The notes below the pieces were generated by a model that saw only the letters and a list, made by a program, of their open reading frames with translations, had not been told where the DNA came from and ran no database searches. The position numbers and the translations under genes were made by a program. From assembly GCA_030737835.1 (NCBI GenBank), contig CM060854.1, forward strand, positions 17,454,859 through 17,518,858: a stretch of 64,000 nt of DNA. The letters run 5' to 3'. The DNA comes from Acorus gramineus. Taxonomy: Eukaryota > Streptophyta > Magnoliopsida > Acorales > Acoraceae. This document shows positions 20,761 to 33,584 of this stretch, piece by piece; the first letter of the stretch is position 1; every line of letters begins with the position of its first letter.

Positions 20761-22873
20761 GTCAGAGGTACTGTTCAGATCTCCCAGCTTCCTGCTTATG
20801 TATTGTTTGATTCCGGAGCCACCCACTCGTTCGTGTCTCCCGCTTTTGCGAGACGGATGGGTGTGGCGTCCGCTCCTTTAGATTCTGTATTAGAGATATC
20901 ATTGCCCGTGGGAGACCGTATTCTCCTCAGTTCTGTGTACCGAGGGTGTACGGTAGAGGTCGCGGAGCATGAGTTTCCGGTGGAGCTGGTGGAGCTCGCG
21001 ATGACGGATTTTGATGCCATCCTGGGGATGGATTGGCTTGCAGCTAGTCATGCCAGCATCGACTGTTTCGCCAAGTCGGTGTCGTTCCACCTTCCGGGTC
21101 GGAGGTCCTTCCAGTTCGTGGGCGATCGAGACGTAGCTCCTTTGGGGTTCGTGTCGTCCATGCAGGCGTGGAGACTCCTTCAGGGTGGATGCGAGGGCTT
21201 TCTAGCTTATATTGCTCAGGAGGATGCACCGCTGCGGGCAGATATCAGTCAGACTCCGGTCGTGGCAGGTATCCCGAGGTTTTCCCCGATGATCTTCCGG
21301 GATTACCGTCGCGCGATCGAGTTTGAGATCAATCTGATTCCGGGGACCGAGCCGATTTCGAGGGCTCCGTACCGGATGGCCCCTGCAGAGCTGAGGGTGC
21401 TCAAGGAGCAGTTGGAGGAGTTGCTGGAGAAGGGCTTCGCACGTCCGAGTGTTTCTCCGTGGGGAGCCCCTGTCCTGTTCGTCCGGAAGAAGGACGGTTC
21501 GCTGCGGCTGTGTATTGATTACAGGCAGCTGAATAAACGGACAGTGAAGAACAAGTACCCGTTGCCGCGGATCGACGATCTGTTTGACCAGCTCCAGGGA
21601 GCGTGTCTTTTCCAAGATCGATCTCCGCTCGGGGTACTACCAGCTGAAGATCCGGGAGTCAGACATTCCGAAGACGGCCTTTCGCACCCGGTATGGGCAC
21701 TACGAGTTCAGAGTACTGCCATTCGGGTTGACGAACGCGCCGGCGGCCTTCATGGATCTGATGAACCGGGTATTTCGACCCTTCCTCGACTCCTTTGTGG
21801 TAGTATTCATCGATGATATATTGGTGTACTCGAGGAGTCTTGAGGAGCACGCTCACCATCTTCGCACTGTCTTGGAGACTTTGGCCAGACATCAGTTGTT
21901 CGCCAAGTTCAGCAAGTGCGAGTTCTGGTTGGAGCGTATGGCCTTTCTGGGCCATGTGATTTCCGGTGAGGGTATATCTGTGGACCCGGAGAAGACGCTC
22001 GCCGTGTCGAATTGGCGTCGACCGTCGAACCCCACAGAGATTCGGAGCTTCTTGGGCTTGGCGGGTTATTACAGGAGGTTTGTTGAGGGTTTCTCAAAGA
22101 TAGCCGTTCCTCTTACCCGCCTCACTCGGAAAGATGTTCGGTTCGAGTGGTCCCCTGCTTGCGAGGAGAGCTTCCAGGAGCTGAAGCGAAGGCTCACCTC
22201 AGCGCCAGTTCTTACCCTTCCATCTGGGAGTGGTGGGTTCGCAGTTTACACAGATGCATCGCAGTTGGGTGTGGGTTGCGTCCTGATGCAGCACGGTAAG
22301 GTGGTGGCTTACGCGTCTCGTCAGTTGAAGCCCCATGAGCAGAATTACCCCACCCATGACCTTGAGTTGGCTGCGATCATCTTTGCGCTGAAGATGTGGA
22401 GGCATTACCTCTATGGAGAGGAGTTCGAGCTCTTTACTGATCATAAGAGCTTGACATATCTGCAGTCTCAGCCGGAGCTCAACATGCGTCAGAGGCGTTG
22501 GGTTGAGTTCCTGACAGACTACGATTGTGACATCGCTTACCATCCGGGTAAGGCGAATGTCGTTGCAGATACGCTCAGCAGACAGCCATTGGGCATGGCC
22601 GCCCACATGGCTGTCCGTCGTTGGAGGCTTCTGGAGGAGGCCGCTTGCTGGATTTGCGTTCGAGAGACTCCTACTGGTGGCTTTTTGGCCAGGCTAGTGG
22701 TGCAGCCAGTCCTTCTCGACGATATCCGCACGGCTCAGGCACAGGATCCGCATTTTATAGTCCTCTCTGAAGGCGTCGCCCGGGGCGAGCGTCCGGACTA
22801 CCAGATTCGCGCGGACGGGATCCTGCGATTCAGAGGCCGAGTGTGCATTCCCGACGACGCAGAGCTGAAGTAG
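20761..22873 (+). pseudogene. pol region: protease, reverse transcriptase, RNase H, broken
   Basis: The aspartic protease has its active-site triad DSGA at 20809-20820. Reverse transcriptase begins near 21363 ([19 protein letters not shown]), carries the [20 protein letters not shown] block and the catalytic FIDD at 21806-21817 in place of the commoner YxDD. RNase H starts with VYTDAS near 22245 and includes the FTDHKSL block. A frameshift near 21605, in the QGA(C)[14 protein letters not shown] stretch, separates the RT fingers from the palm. A TAG at 22871-22873 closes the frame before integrase. Together these would copy element RNA into DNA in the cytoplasmic particle. This copy cannot make one continuous polyprotein. 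Confidence 0.94.
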
Positions 22874-24142
22874 AAGATTCTGGACGAGGCCCATCGCTCG
22901 AGGTACACAGTGCACCCTGGTGGCACGAAGATGTACAGAGGCCTTCGTCGCGGCTACTGGTGGCGCGGGATGAAGACGGATATCGCCCGTTTCGTTGCCC
23001 GATGCCTAGTATGCCAGCAGGTGAAGTCGGAGCATCAGCGCCCTGCGGGGAAGCTGCAGTCCATTGAGATCCCTCAGTGGAAGTGGGAGTAGATCACCAT
23101 GGACTTCGTCTCGGGTTTGCCGAGGTCACGTTCGGGTCGCGATGCCATCTGGGTGATCGTCGACCGGCTGACGAAGTCTGCTCATTTCCTCCCCATCCGA
23201 CTCACCGATTCTCTGGACACCCTGGCGCAGCTATTTGTCTCCGAGATTGTCCGTCTCCATGGCACTCCAGTCAGCATCATTTCTGATCGAGACGCGCGTT
23301 TTACTTCGAGGTTCTGGCGTAGCCTCCAGCACGCCCTTGGTACGAACCTCCATTTTAGTACAGCGTTTCATCCGCAGACGGACGGCCAGTCGGAGAGGAC
23401 GATCCAGACTCTTGAGGATATGCTGCGGGCCTGTGTTCTCGATTTTGGAGGCAGTTGGGAGAGGCACCTTCCGTTGGTGGAGTTTGCCTACAACAACAGC
23501 TACCACTCGAGCATCCGGATGGCTCCTTACGAGGCACTTTATGGCCGCAGCTGCAGGTCCCCCCTGTGTTGGGACGAGGTCGGAGAGCGCCAGCTAGAGG
23601 GACCAGAGATCGTTCACCAGACCTCCGAGATGGTGAAGACGATTCGCGAGCGTATCCGAGTCGCTCAGAGTCGTCAGAAGTGCTACGCCGACCGTCGTCG
23701 CCGTGAGCTCACCTTCGAGGTTGGTGACCATGTGTTCTTGAAGGTGTCCCCGATGAAGGGCATCTTCCGATTCGGTGTGCGGGGCAAGCTGAGTCCGCGT
23801 TTCATTGGGCCGTTCCTCATCCTCGAGCGAGTTGGAGAGGTGGCCTATCGCATAGCTCTGCCCCCACAGTTGGCTCAGGCCCATGACGTCTTCCATGTCT
23901 CGCAGCTGAGGCGATATGTCCATGATCCTGCTCACATCATCCCGTTCGAGCCGCTCGTCTTCGAGCCGGACTTGTCTTTCGTGGAGCAGCCGATTGAGAT
24001 CCTGGACCGCCGCGAGAAGAGGCTCTGCACCAAGACCGTCCAGCTGGTCAAGGTGCGATGGCAGCACCGTTCCGGTGCCGAGGCCACTTGGGAGCTCGAG
24101 GACGCCATGCGTGACGCGTATCCGCATCTTTTCCCTTCTTAG
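22874..24142 (+). pseudogene. Integrase with C-terminal chromodomain, interrupted by one stop
   Basis: The N-terminal zinc-binding module has HR.RYTVHPG and CLVCQQVK. The catalytic core has aspartates in MDFVSGLP (23102) and SDRDARF (23285) and the glutamate in GQSERT (23393). The GPY-like segment (KLSPRFIGPF) is followed by a chromodomain-like tail near 23998-24139 (VRWQHRS, ATWELEDAM). Chromodomains direct plant chromoviruses into heterochromatin, which fits the self-nesting seen here. A TAG at 23090-23092 interrupts the frame, probably from CAG. The open frame from 23099 covers the core and tail. Confidence 0.94.
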
Positions 24143-24177
24143 ATGTTTTTGTATTTATTTTGAAGACAAAATTTCCT

Positions 24178-24190
24178 AAGGGGGGGAGAA
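24178..24190 (+). promoter_or_regulatory. Polypurine tract
   Basis: AAGGGGGGGAGAA directly precedes the 3' LTR and would prime plus-strand DNA synthesis. The second element has the near-identical tract at 54737-54749. Confidence 0.9.
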
Positions 24191-27091
24191 TGTTATATAT
24201 GTGTCACTTTTTGGCCTGCTGGTAACCATTGGAGCATTTTGGCAGTTTTTTAAATTTTTCGTTTTTCGATCGGAACCGCTAAATTTTGGACTGTTAGCTA
24301 TCGTCCTGAGCTAGAGGACTCCGATTGAAAATATAACTGCATATTATGTGTCCTGGTGCCATTCTAAGCCACTCATGAAATTTTCATCGAATTCCGGTAC
24401 GTTTCAGAATTTCACAGTTCTGGGGCGTATCCGGGTTTTGACCGAGCGAGAAGTCATTGGGAGAGTTGACTCGGTCAAAGTGGGCCCATGACTTGGTCAA
24501 ACCGTTTTGTCCTTTTGTGTGGTTGGGTTGACTTAGGTCAAACCCACTTAAAACACCTCTTAAGCCCCCTAAACCTAATTAAGGCTAAACTAATTAGGGG
24601 TGTGAGAATTGGTGGGATTGGGGTAGTAATAAAGAAATCCCACGACTTAAAACCCCTATTCATCATCTTCCTCTTTGTGTTTTCTCTCTCCCCCTCTCTC
24701 AAAAACCTCCATTTGAGCCCCCTAGAGTTCTCAAACCTTAAAACCTAAAGCATAGAAAGTGTAGATCCGGTCCCGATCTACACCCCGGTGTTTTCAAATC
24801 CGGATTCCGGCCTACCTAGCCCTTTCATCCGCCCTCTCTTCTCCTCAGATCCGAGCCATTTCGGAGGTGGGAATAGGTCTTGGTGGTAGAGACCTTTGGG
24901 GGAGCGTTTCGGTGCGCGGAGAGCAACCGGACATCTCTTCCTCCCCTTGGTAAGCTCCTTTTCCTCTTCTTTTTGGCTTAGATGCTTGTTAGGAGGGGGG
25001 TTTTGGGGTTGGGTGGTGGTCGGCGGCTGTGGGTGGCTGTCGGAGGTGGTTGGGGGCGGTCGGAGGCCGTTGGTGGCCGATGGGTAGTGGTGGAGGTGCT
25101 CGGGCAAGGTGGATGGGTGGTCTCGGGCAGGGCAGCAGCACAGGCGCAGCAGGCGGAGCAGCTGGCAGGCCAGCAGGGCGCGCGCTCGGGTGGAGCTGGA
25201 GGCCAGCAGGGCGCGCGTGCTAGGCCCTGGGCGTGCTGGGCATGCGAGCGCTGGGCGCGCTGGCGCTGGGCGTGCTGGGCGCTGGGCGATGCTCGGTGCT
25301 GGTCGAGTAGGCGCTGCGTGCAGGGCGTCGTGCAGGGTGCGCGCGGAGCGCTGCGCAGGGGCGCAGGCACGCTGTGCGCGCGTGCGGCGAGTCGGTGGAG
25401 TGCTGGGTGAGCTGGTGGTGTGCGCAGGGGTGCGCGCGGAGCGCGGCGAGTCAGCGGAGGTGCGCGCAGGCGAGGCGCTGGGCGCGCGGGGCGTGCGGGG
25501 TGCTCGCGGGGCGTGCGGGTGTGCGCGGACTGCTGCGATGGGGCGCAGTCGGCGCGCGATGCACCCGGGAGGCTCGACGGCGTGTCCAGGCGGCGGCCAG
25601 GGGCCGGCGGAGCGCCTGGGTGCGCGGGCTGAGTTCCGGTGAGTGGGACAACCCAACCCAGTTTGGGAGGCGCTACATGCATTTGGGCGTGTACCGTCCT
25701 CCCCTGGGGGACATAGTTAATATTAACTATTTTATTGTAATCCATGTAAGCATGATTGATGTGTAGAATGCATGCCACCCTAGACTTGTATGTTAGGGAC
25801 TTGCACCCTTAGGATTTATGCATGAGCCGTGCATCCTGTCACCTCGTTATCATGCTAGGAAAGCCACGACCTATGCATGCGTCCTATTAGTTTGATTTAT
25901 TTAATTAAATGCAAGCTTTATATTGTTAGCATGCCTTGGGGAATATAAGGGGGCCTTGCGAGGTTAACATTGAGACCCGGGTTAGGGTACTCCGTGTTCC
26001 TTGTTTGGTTGGCGGGATGTCCCACATCGGGACCTCAGGTTGCCCTCCCAAGGTCTCTTTTCCTCCTTTTCTGTCTTATGTACTCCCCGCATCCTGGTTA
26101 TGCGCGTTGGTGGAATTCTGAGGAATTCAAGACATTAGAGTTGTAGAGATGTGCTGTCAGCGGATCCGAGTGGATCATATGCGATGGATAGGCTGTTCTG
26201 TTCCCTTCGTTGGATCCGTGTAGAGACTACCTCGGCGTTGGAAAGGTCGTCCCGTGCAGGGGCTCCCATTAGTAGGCGCCTCCTGATTTGGTAGAAGGAC
26301 TGCACTGAATGTGGGAGTGGCCAAACGACCTACGGAGTGGGGAGAGACTATCGGTGGACCAAGGGTGACCAACAGCCTAGTCAGTCCCAAGAGCCTATGT
26401 CACCTATTGAGGGGTGAGGGTGAGGGTATGGTGGGCCGGCGATGCGACGACCCACAGGATTATGTATGGATGATTATCAGCCTATTAAGTCCCAACATCC
26501 TTTGTCACCTATTGAGGGGTGAGGGTGAGGGTGAGGGTATGGTGGTTCGGCGATGTACGAACCCCCGGATTTGTGATGTTTATGCCACTTTGAGGCTAGT
26601 GATTTGATTAAATGTGGTTAATATGAACTGTATGCATGGGTTGTGCTATTCATTGAGCGTGTGGCTCACCCCTCGCATAATTATTTTCTTCAGTGATCAC
26701 CGAGGCGGACCTGAAGGAGGAGCTTCCCGAGCGACTACACCAGTAGCGGAGTAGCGCCACGTCCCTCGAGTTTTGAGGCCATCAGCATCCTTCTCTTTGT
26801 TGTATGTATATATTTCTGTGCTTGGGCACCTAGTATGGATTGTATTTGGATGTATTATAGATATATTGGCTCTCACAGGACATATGATTATGTATCGAGT
26901 CTGTAAAGTGTTATTGATTTACAGATTCAGTCTTTCGCTTCCGCTTTTTTGTGTATACATCATGTCAGCCCTTTAGTTGTCTGTGTTGTCTTTTGCTATT
27001 GATTATGGTATATTATTGATCTCTTTTATTGACTGCTGATATCATGTATACCCTTGCCGCGTCCCGGGGACGGCCGCCCTGGGGCGTGACA
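24191..27091 (+). repeat. 3' LTR of the complete chromovirus, 2,901 bp
   Basis: It matches the 5' LTR throughout but lacks about 224 bases. GGGCTGAG at 25632 joins directly to TTCCGGTGAG, which removes the counterpart of 17564-17787, including the acceptor of candidate intron 1 and most of the mini-exon. The deletion arose after insertion, because both LTRs start identical. Confidence 0.94.
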
Positions 27092-29350
27092 CAGGATGAT
27101 AATATTAAATCCTCCATTTAACTACATATTCCAGGTTAATTATATATAGCAAGATAAACATGAACTTCAATTATAATCTACTTAACCATGTCATATTATC
27201 ATTTATGGATGCCACCATAGTCATGCATAAACAAAGATACCATAAACATGACTTAGCATGGAACTATACTATCAAAATGCCAAGTTAGATCCACTCACAG
27301 ATACGAGTACTGCGTCTAGCAATGAATCACACGCCTCGAGTAGTCCAACGGTAGCGTGATCGCTACTAGACTTGTGAGAGCATAGCCATTCCCACCACAA
27401 TATCACCACATTTCCTCACATTGAGGAAACCCCTCTGACAGACAAACATCATCAACTCAGCCAAGGAATAAAGCATCCATGCATAAAAAAATAATCCAAA
27501 ACATATCCTAAGATTCTAGACAACAAATGCAAAATACACCATATACCTCCAACTACTAAATCAATTATTCTACACCATCAAAATCCATTCATCCATAGGC
27601 TATTATCCAATTAAATCACCTATAAATCAGCAAGAAAACATCTCACCATCATAACAACAAAACTGGGCAGCAACTATATAAATCTGGGCAGCAAACAACC
27701 CTACTCTTTGATCTCCACAGCACCAAATACTCATCCACTAATTTTAAAATAAATCATGCACATTCATTGACATGCTGGGATTATAATCCATGAAGACATC
27801 ATAATCTGATTTAATCTCTAAATGCCTGAAATAAAATATTTTTAGAAACTGGTCAATTCCCACTCGAATCTAGACAGTCCTTAGAAAACAGATCATAACT
27901 TACAACACAGATAATATAATGTCACCAAATTTCATATTTAATATCTAGACACATAGATTATTATATCATATGAGGATACAATCCTCAGAATATGTCTCTA
28001 GATATCAAATTCATAAATATCTTCACAAGACAGAAATCTGTCTTACCTCTCTAAGCACATCCAAAGCCTCCCAAAACTATCATCCCTTCTTCTTCTTACC
28101 CAAATCAACAATTAAAACCCTAGAACAAAATGAATATAACCTCCCCCAAATTAAAATCCAAACCAACAAACCAAAACAAGTCACAAAAAGAAATCAAAGG
28201 ATCTCACCAAAACTCTCTTCAATCCCTTCTCCTCTTCTCTCATTCACTTGAAAATGAGTCTCAGTTGACTCTCTCTCTCTCTCTCTCTCTCACACCATAT
28301 ACACCACCGACTTCACCCATTCAATTAAATGGAATTATGAAATCCGGTCAAATTATCAAATTGCCCTTCCTTAAAAAACCTGTGTAGCTTTGACTAGAAC
28401 AACCATAACCTTCACAATCTAGCTCCGAATTATACAATTAAACTTCCATTGGAAAGCCAAGAAGATTATCTACAACTTTCATGTTTAAGCCAATCTCCAA
28501 TAACCCCTCTAACCATTCCGAATTATACAATTAACATCAAACAGGGCTGTTGCCAGACCTTTTCCATTCCCAGGGTATAATTGGAAAAACACTCATAACT
28601 TTTGCTACATGAATCTAGATGATCTAATTCACTTTTGTATGAAAGCTAATGTCACGCCCCAGGGCGGCCGTCCCCGAGACGCGGCAATGGTATATAATAT
28701 CAGCAGTCTATATAGGAGATCAATAACATACTCTAACAACATCAAAATGACAACACAGACAATAAGGAGGCTGACATAATATACATACAAATAGCGGAAG
28801 CTCAAACGACTGAGTCTGTAATTCAAAAGACATATTACAGACCCGATACATAATCAACTGTCCTGTGAGAGCCAATATATACAACGACATCCAAATATAA
28901 TACAAACGTGTGCCCAAGCACGGAATACAATACATACAATAAAAAAGGGATGCTGATGGCCTCTCACTCACAGAACGTGACGCTGCTCCGCTACTGCTGA
29001 TGTGCCTCGGGGAGCTCCTCCTTCAGATCCGACTCAGATATCACTGGAGAAAAGAATATGCGAGGGGTGAGCCACACGCTCAGTGAATAGCACAACCCAT
29101 GCATCACAATTCATATTAACCTTAAATGATTTATAGCCCCTAAGTGGGAGTAACTACACAATCCAGTGGGTCGTTCCATCACCGACCCACCACACCCTCA
29201 CCCTCACCCTCACCCTCAAAGGGGTGACATAGGTCTTTTGGGATTGATTAGACTGCTAATCACCCTTGTCCACCGATAGCCTCTCCTCCACTCCGTAGCT
29301 TGCCTGGTATACTCCCACTATCAGCACAGTCCGATGCATCGGAGGTACCT

Positions 29351-32300
29351 TGTCACGCCCCGGGCGTCCCCGGTTCGCGGCAAGTGTATATAAAATATCA
29401 GAATCTACACAGGAGGTCAATAATATCATACACAAGCAGCCAGAATGACACACAGACAACAAAAGCAGGGCTGACATGATATATACACCAAATGCGGAAG
29501 CTAAATACTGAATCTGTAATCAAAACACACTACAGACTCCATACATAATCACATGTCCTGTGAGAGCCAATATACATACAAAGACATCCGAATACAACAC
29601 AAACACGTGCCCAAGCACGGAAAATAATACATACAGGCACAAGGGATGCTGATAGCCTCTGATACTCGCGGGACGTGGCGCTACTCCGCTACTGATGAAG
29701 TCCCTCGGGGAGCTCCTCCTCCAGATCCAACTCAGATGACACTGAAGAAAATATTGTGCGAGGGGTGAGCCACACGCTCAGTGAACGGCACAACCCATGC
29801 ATCACAGACAATATTGACCACAACCAGAAAATCCTTAACATCCACAATCTCATTACCAAAACCACAAAAGATAACAACAATTCCTCAAACTAGTGGGTCG
29901 CTAACGCCAACCCACTACACCCTCACCCTCACCCTCAATGGGTGACCAAGGATATTGGGACTAACTGCACAAAACCAGCGGGTCGCTTCCGCCAACCCGC
30001 TACACCCTCACCCTCACCCTCAATGGGTGACCAAGGATATTGGGACTGACAATCATCCATAGACATATCCAGCAGGTCGCTCATCGCCAACCCACTACAC
30101 CCTCACCCTCACCCTACAACGGGTGACATAGGCTCTTGGGACTGACTAGGCTGTTGGTCACCCTTGGTCCACCGATAGTCTCTCCCCACTCCGTAGGTCG
30201 TTTGGCCACTCCCACGTTCAGCACAGTCCTTCTACCAAATCAGGAGGCGCCTACTACTGGGAGCCCCTGCACGGGACAACCTGTCTAACGCTGAGGTAGT
30301 CTCTACACGGATCCAACGAAGGGAACAGAACAGCCTATCCATCGCATATGATCCACTCGGATCCGCAGACAACACATCATAACAACACTACTGTTCTGAA
30401 TTCCTCAGAACCCACCAGGGCGCATAACTACGATGCGGGGAACATGCATAAGGTTATAACAAGGGTGGAATATCATTGGGGGAAAGAAACTCGGGAGGGC
30501 AGCGTGAGTTCCCGTTATAGGACACCCCGACAACCAAACAAGGAACACGGTGTACCCTAACCCGGGTCTCACCGCTGTCCTCGCAAGGCCCCTCCCCTAT
30601 AATATTCACTATAACATGCAATTTAACAAATACTAGCATTTAATTTAATAAATAAACTAGTAGGGCACATTCATCGGTCGGGCTTCCTAACATGGAACCA
30701 GGGGACACGCTGCATGGCTCATACACATATCCTAAGGGTGCAAGTCCCTAACATGCAAAGTCTAGGGTAACATGCATTCTACAATTAAATCATGCTCGCA
30801 TGATATACATATTACACATGCCAATATCCATCCATGGTGCCCCAGGAGAGGTCGGTATACGCCCAAGGGTGTATAACACCTCTCTACTGGGTTGGATTGT
30901 CCCACTCACCAGTATCTGGGTCGTCGCGCGACCGTCCGTCCAGATCTGCAAGACAGACATTCAATATGGTGAGAACAACACATAAATACTCTAAAAATAC
31001 CCAAACATACAAAACCCACAACTAGACACCTAACACTCGGGCAAACGTGCATACGACCCGCACGCACGCTAGCCCGAGCACCCCCGGCAACCACCCGCAC
31101 GGCCGGCAACCACCCGCACGGCCGCCCGACCCCTCGGGTGCGCCGCCGCGCCTCAGCCCGCGCGCCCAGGCGCTGCTGGGCCCCTGCCCGCCGCCTTGGA
31201 CCCGCAGCCGAGCCACCCGGTGCGCCGCCGCCCACTGCGCCCCGCCGCAGCAGCCCGCGCGCACCCCCGCGCTCCCCGCGCACACCACGCGAACACGCCG
31301 CACGCCCCGAGCGCACCCCGCGCGCACCGCCAGCTCCGCCCCGCGCGCACTCCGCGCGCATCACCAGCTCCCACACCGCGCGCACGCCTGCCTCTGCCCA
31401 GCGCCCCGCGCGCACGCCCCACAGCGGTGCCCAGCGCCCAGCGCCCAGCACCCTCGGCCAGCACCCGGTACCCGCGACCCAGCGCCCAGCGTTCTGCGCC
31501 CAGCAATCGGGACCCTCACCCAGCGCCCACGCGCACGCACGCGCAACACGCGCCCAGCGCGCCTGCCAGCCTGCCCACGCTGCTGCCCGCGTTGCCTGCC
31601 TGCGCGCGTCGCCAAGTGGCCCGAGCACCGCTCGCCTGCACGCCCAGGGCACTGCCCGCCTGATGCCCGAGCGCCCCTGCCCTGCTCGCCTGCTCGCCCG
31701 GCCTGCCAGCGCGCACAGCCCAGCTAGCCTACCCGCATGCATCTCCCTGCACCCCCCGAGCGCACGCCCGCGCGCGCACCCGCGCGCACGCGCTCGCGCG
31801 CCCAGCAAACTGGTGCACCTGCTCCCAGCCTACCGAGCTAACCCTGCCAGCCTGCCCAGCGCGCACGCCCAGCCCTGCTGGCCCCCCAGCGCCAGCCGAG
31901 CGCCCGCACGCCCAGCCCTGCTGGCCCCCAGCACCGCCCGAGTGCACGCACGTGCGCACACCCGCGCGCACGCGCGCGCGCATCCGCGCCAGCCACTGCG
32001 CCTGCACCCCCTGCGCTGCTGCCCTGCCCGAGACAGCAGCCCGCCTGCCAGCCCGAGCTCCTCTACCACCCACCTCCGACCACCACCACAGCCTCCGACC
32101 GCCTCCCACAGCCCTCCGACGGCCACCCACCGCCGCCAACCTCCACCCAACCCCATTTCCACCCTCCTAGCATACATCTAGGCAAGAAAGAGAGGAAAAA
32201 GAGGCTTACCAAGGGGAGGAAAGGAAATCCGGTTGCTCTCCGCGCACCGAAACCTCTCCCAAAGGGTTTCCAACGCCCCGATCTACCTCCACCACCGAGA

Positions 32301-32795
32301 TGGCTCAAAACAGAGGAGAAGAGAGGGCGGACGGACGGGCAAAACTCGTCGGAATTGGGATTTGAAATCACAGGGGTGTAGATCGGGACCCGATCTACAC
32401 TTCCTAGGTTTTAACTTTTAAGCTTTGAGGGGTCTAAGGGCCTCAAATGGAAGAAAAACGGAGGAGAGGAGAGAGAGGGCTCAAGGTAGGAGATGATGAA
32501 TAGTGCCAGGATATTTTTAGATTCCACTTATATAGCGGGCGACTTAAAAACCCATATACGCCCCGGAACTGCGAAATTTCAGAAACGTTACCGGAATTCA
32601 ACGAAATTTTCGTGAGGGCTTAAAATGGCACCAGGACACCAAATATGCAGTTAGATTTCCAATCGGAGTCCTCTAACTCAGGACGATAGCTAACAGTCCA
32701 AAAATTAGCGGTACCGATCGAAAACCGAAAAAAACGAAAAACTGCCAGAATGCTCCAACGGTTACCAGCAGGCTAAAAGTGACACATATATAACA
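29351..32795 (-). mobile_element. Solo LTR, type A2, minus strand, 3,445 bp
   Basis: TGTCACGCCCC starts at 29351 and the end CATATATAACA is at 32795. The target duplication TACCT is perfect at 29346-29350 and 32796-32800. It has three G-rich hairpin modules (29891-30130), a GC-rich core (about 31050-32010) and a TATA-type U3 at its right end. Candidate splice signals are conserved in minus orientation, with the donor complement near 32209 and the first acceptor near 30945-30950. Confidence 0.94.
29891..30130 (-). repeat. Three G-quadruplex/hairpin modules
   Basis: Three modules of about 80-90 bases follow each other. Each has a CACCCTCACCCTCACCCT run (G-quadruplex motif on the minus strand) next to complementary arms of the GTGGGT..GACCCAC type. 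Confidence 0.8.
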
Positions 32796-33561
32796 TACCT
32801 ACAGGTGGGAGCCCTCTGTCAGGACAGCCTGTCTAACGCTAGGGAGTCCCTACACGGATCCAACGAATGGAAGAGAAACAACCTACCCACACGGATACGA
32901 TCCTCTTGGATCCGTCGGCAACGCTTCCTAACATTTCTAATGTCATGAATTCTCAAGAATTCCTCCAGGGCGCATAACTAAGATGCGAGGAACCATATAT
33001 TATAACCACAAGGTTATAATATTCTCTAAGGCATGCTAATAACCATATGCTCACATTTGATTTAAATAAATTAAACTAAATGGGAAATGTTGTGCCTGTG
33101 TCATTTGGAGCGCTCTGATTAAAAATTTGGGTACATAATCTTTTTCCTAAAAGTTATGTATTCCTGATTTGGTATTTGGATTTGATTTTGTTAAAATCCA
33201 AGATGAAGAGGTTTAAATATGATTTTATTATGAGATGTCCAATTTTGAGTTAGCCTTCGTACAGAAGTGGAATTAGATCAACTGGATTCTTATAGTAAAA
33301 GTTATGGGTATTTTTCCAAGTATACCCCGGGGAGGGAAATTCTGGCAGCAGCCCTGTTCTATGTTTAGCTCTAATTTCGGAATGTCTAGAGGGATTATTT
33401 GATATTGGCATTAACATGAACGTTGTAGATAATCTTCTTAGCTTTCCAACGGACTTGAAATTGTGCAATTCAGAGCTATATTGAGGAAGTTATGGCTGTT
33501 CCAGTGAAGCATACGCGGAATTTCTAGTTAAAGGGCGACTAGGTCGTTTCATTCTTTCTTT

Positions 33562-33584
33562 AGATATTTGTTGCATAAATATCT
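33562..33584. promoter_or_regulatory. Perfect inverted repeat AGATATTT..AAATATCT in type B U3
   Basis: Eight-base arms with a 7-base loop lie just upstream of a CT-rich leader. The other type B LTR has the same arms at 36049-36069 with a 5-base loop. The arm AAATATCT matches eight of nine bases of the plant evening element. A promoter role is inferred from conservation and position only. Confidence 0.4.

Larger units (their letters stand above)
16098..27091 (+). mobile_element. Complete Ty3/gypsy chromovirus (LTR type A1), inactivated
   Basis: This 10,994-bp element has two LTRs, an initiator-methionine tRNA primer-binding site, gag, pol in the order protease, reverse transcriptase, RNase H, integrase with a C-terminal chromodomain-like region, and a polypurine tract. 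The target duplication CAGGA is perfect (16093-16097 and 27092-27096). Domain order, primer site and chromodomain place it among plant chromoviruses; very long LTRs favour the Tekay/Del clade, which is an inference. The coding region has two frameshifts and three in-frame stops. In the first ~130 bases the two LTRs differ at about five positions, so the insertion is not recent. It is nested in the type C solo LTR. Confidence 0.95.

Noticed and set aside
29159..30130. CRISPR-like array of CACCCTCACCCTC repeats
   Set aside because: The repeats are tandem minisatellite modules of a plant LTR with no unique spacers and no cas genes. The genome is eukaryotic.
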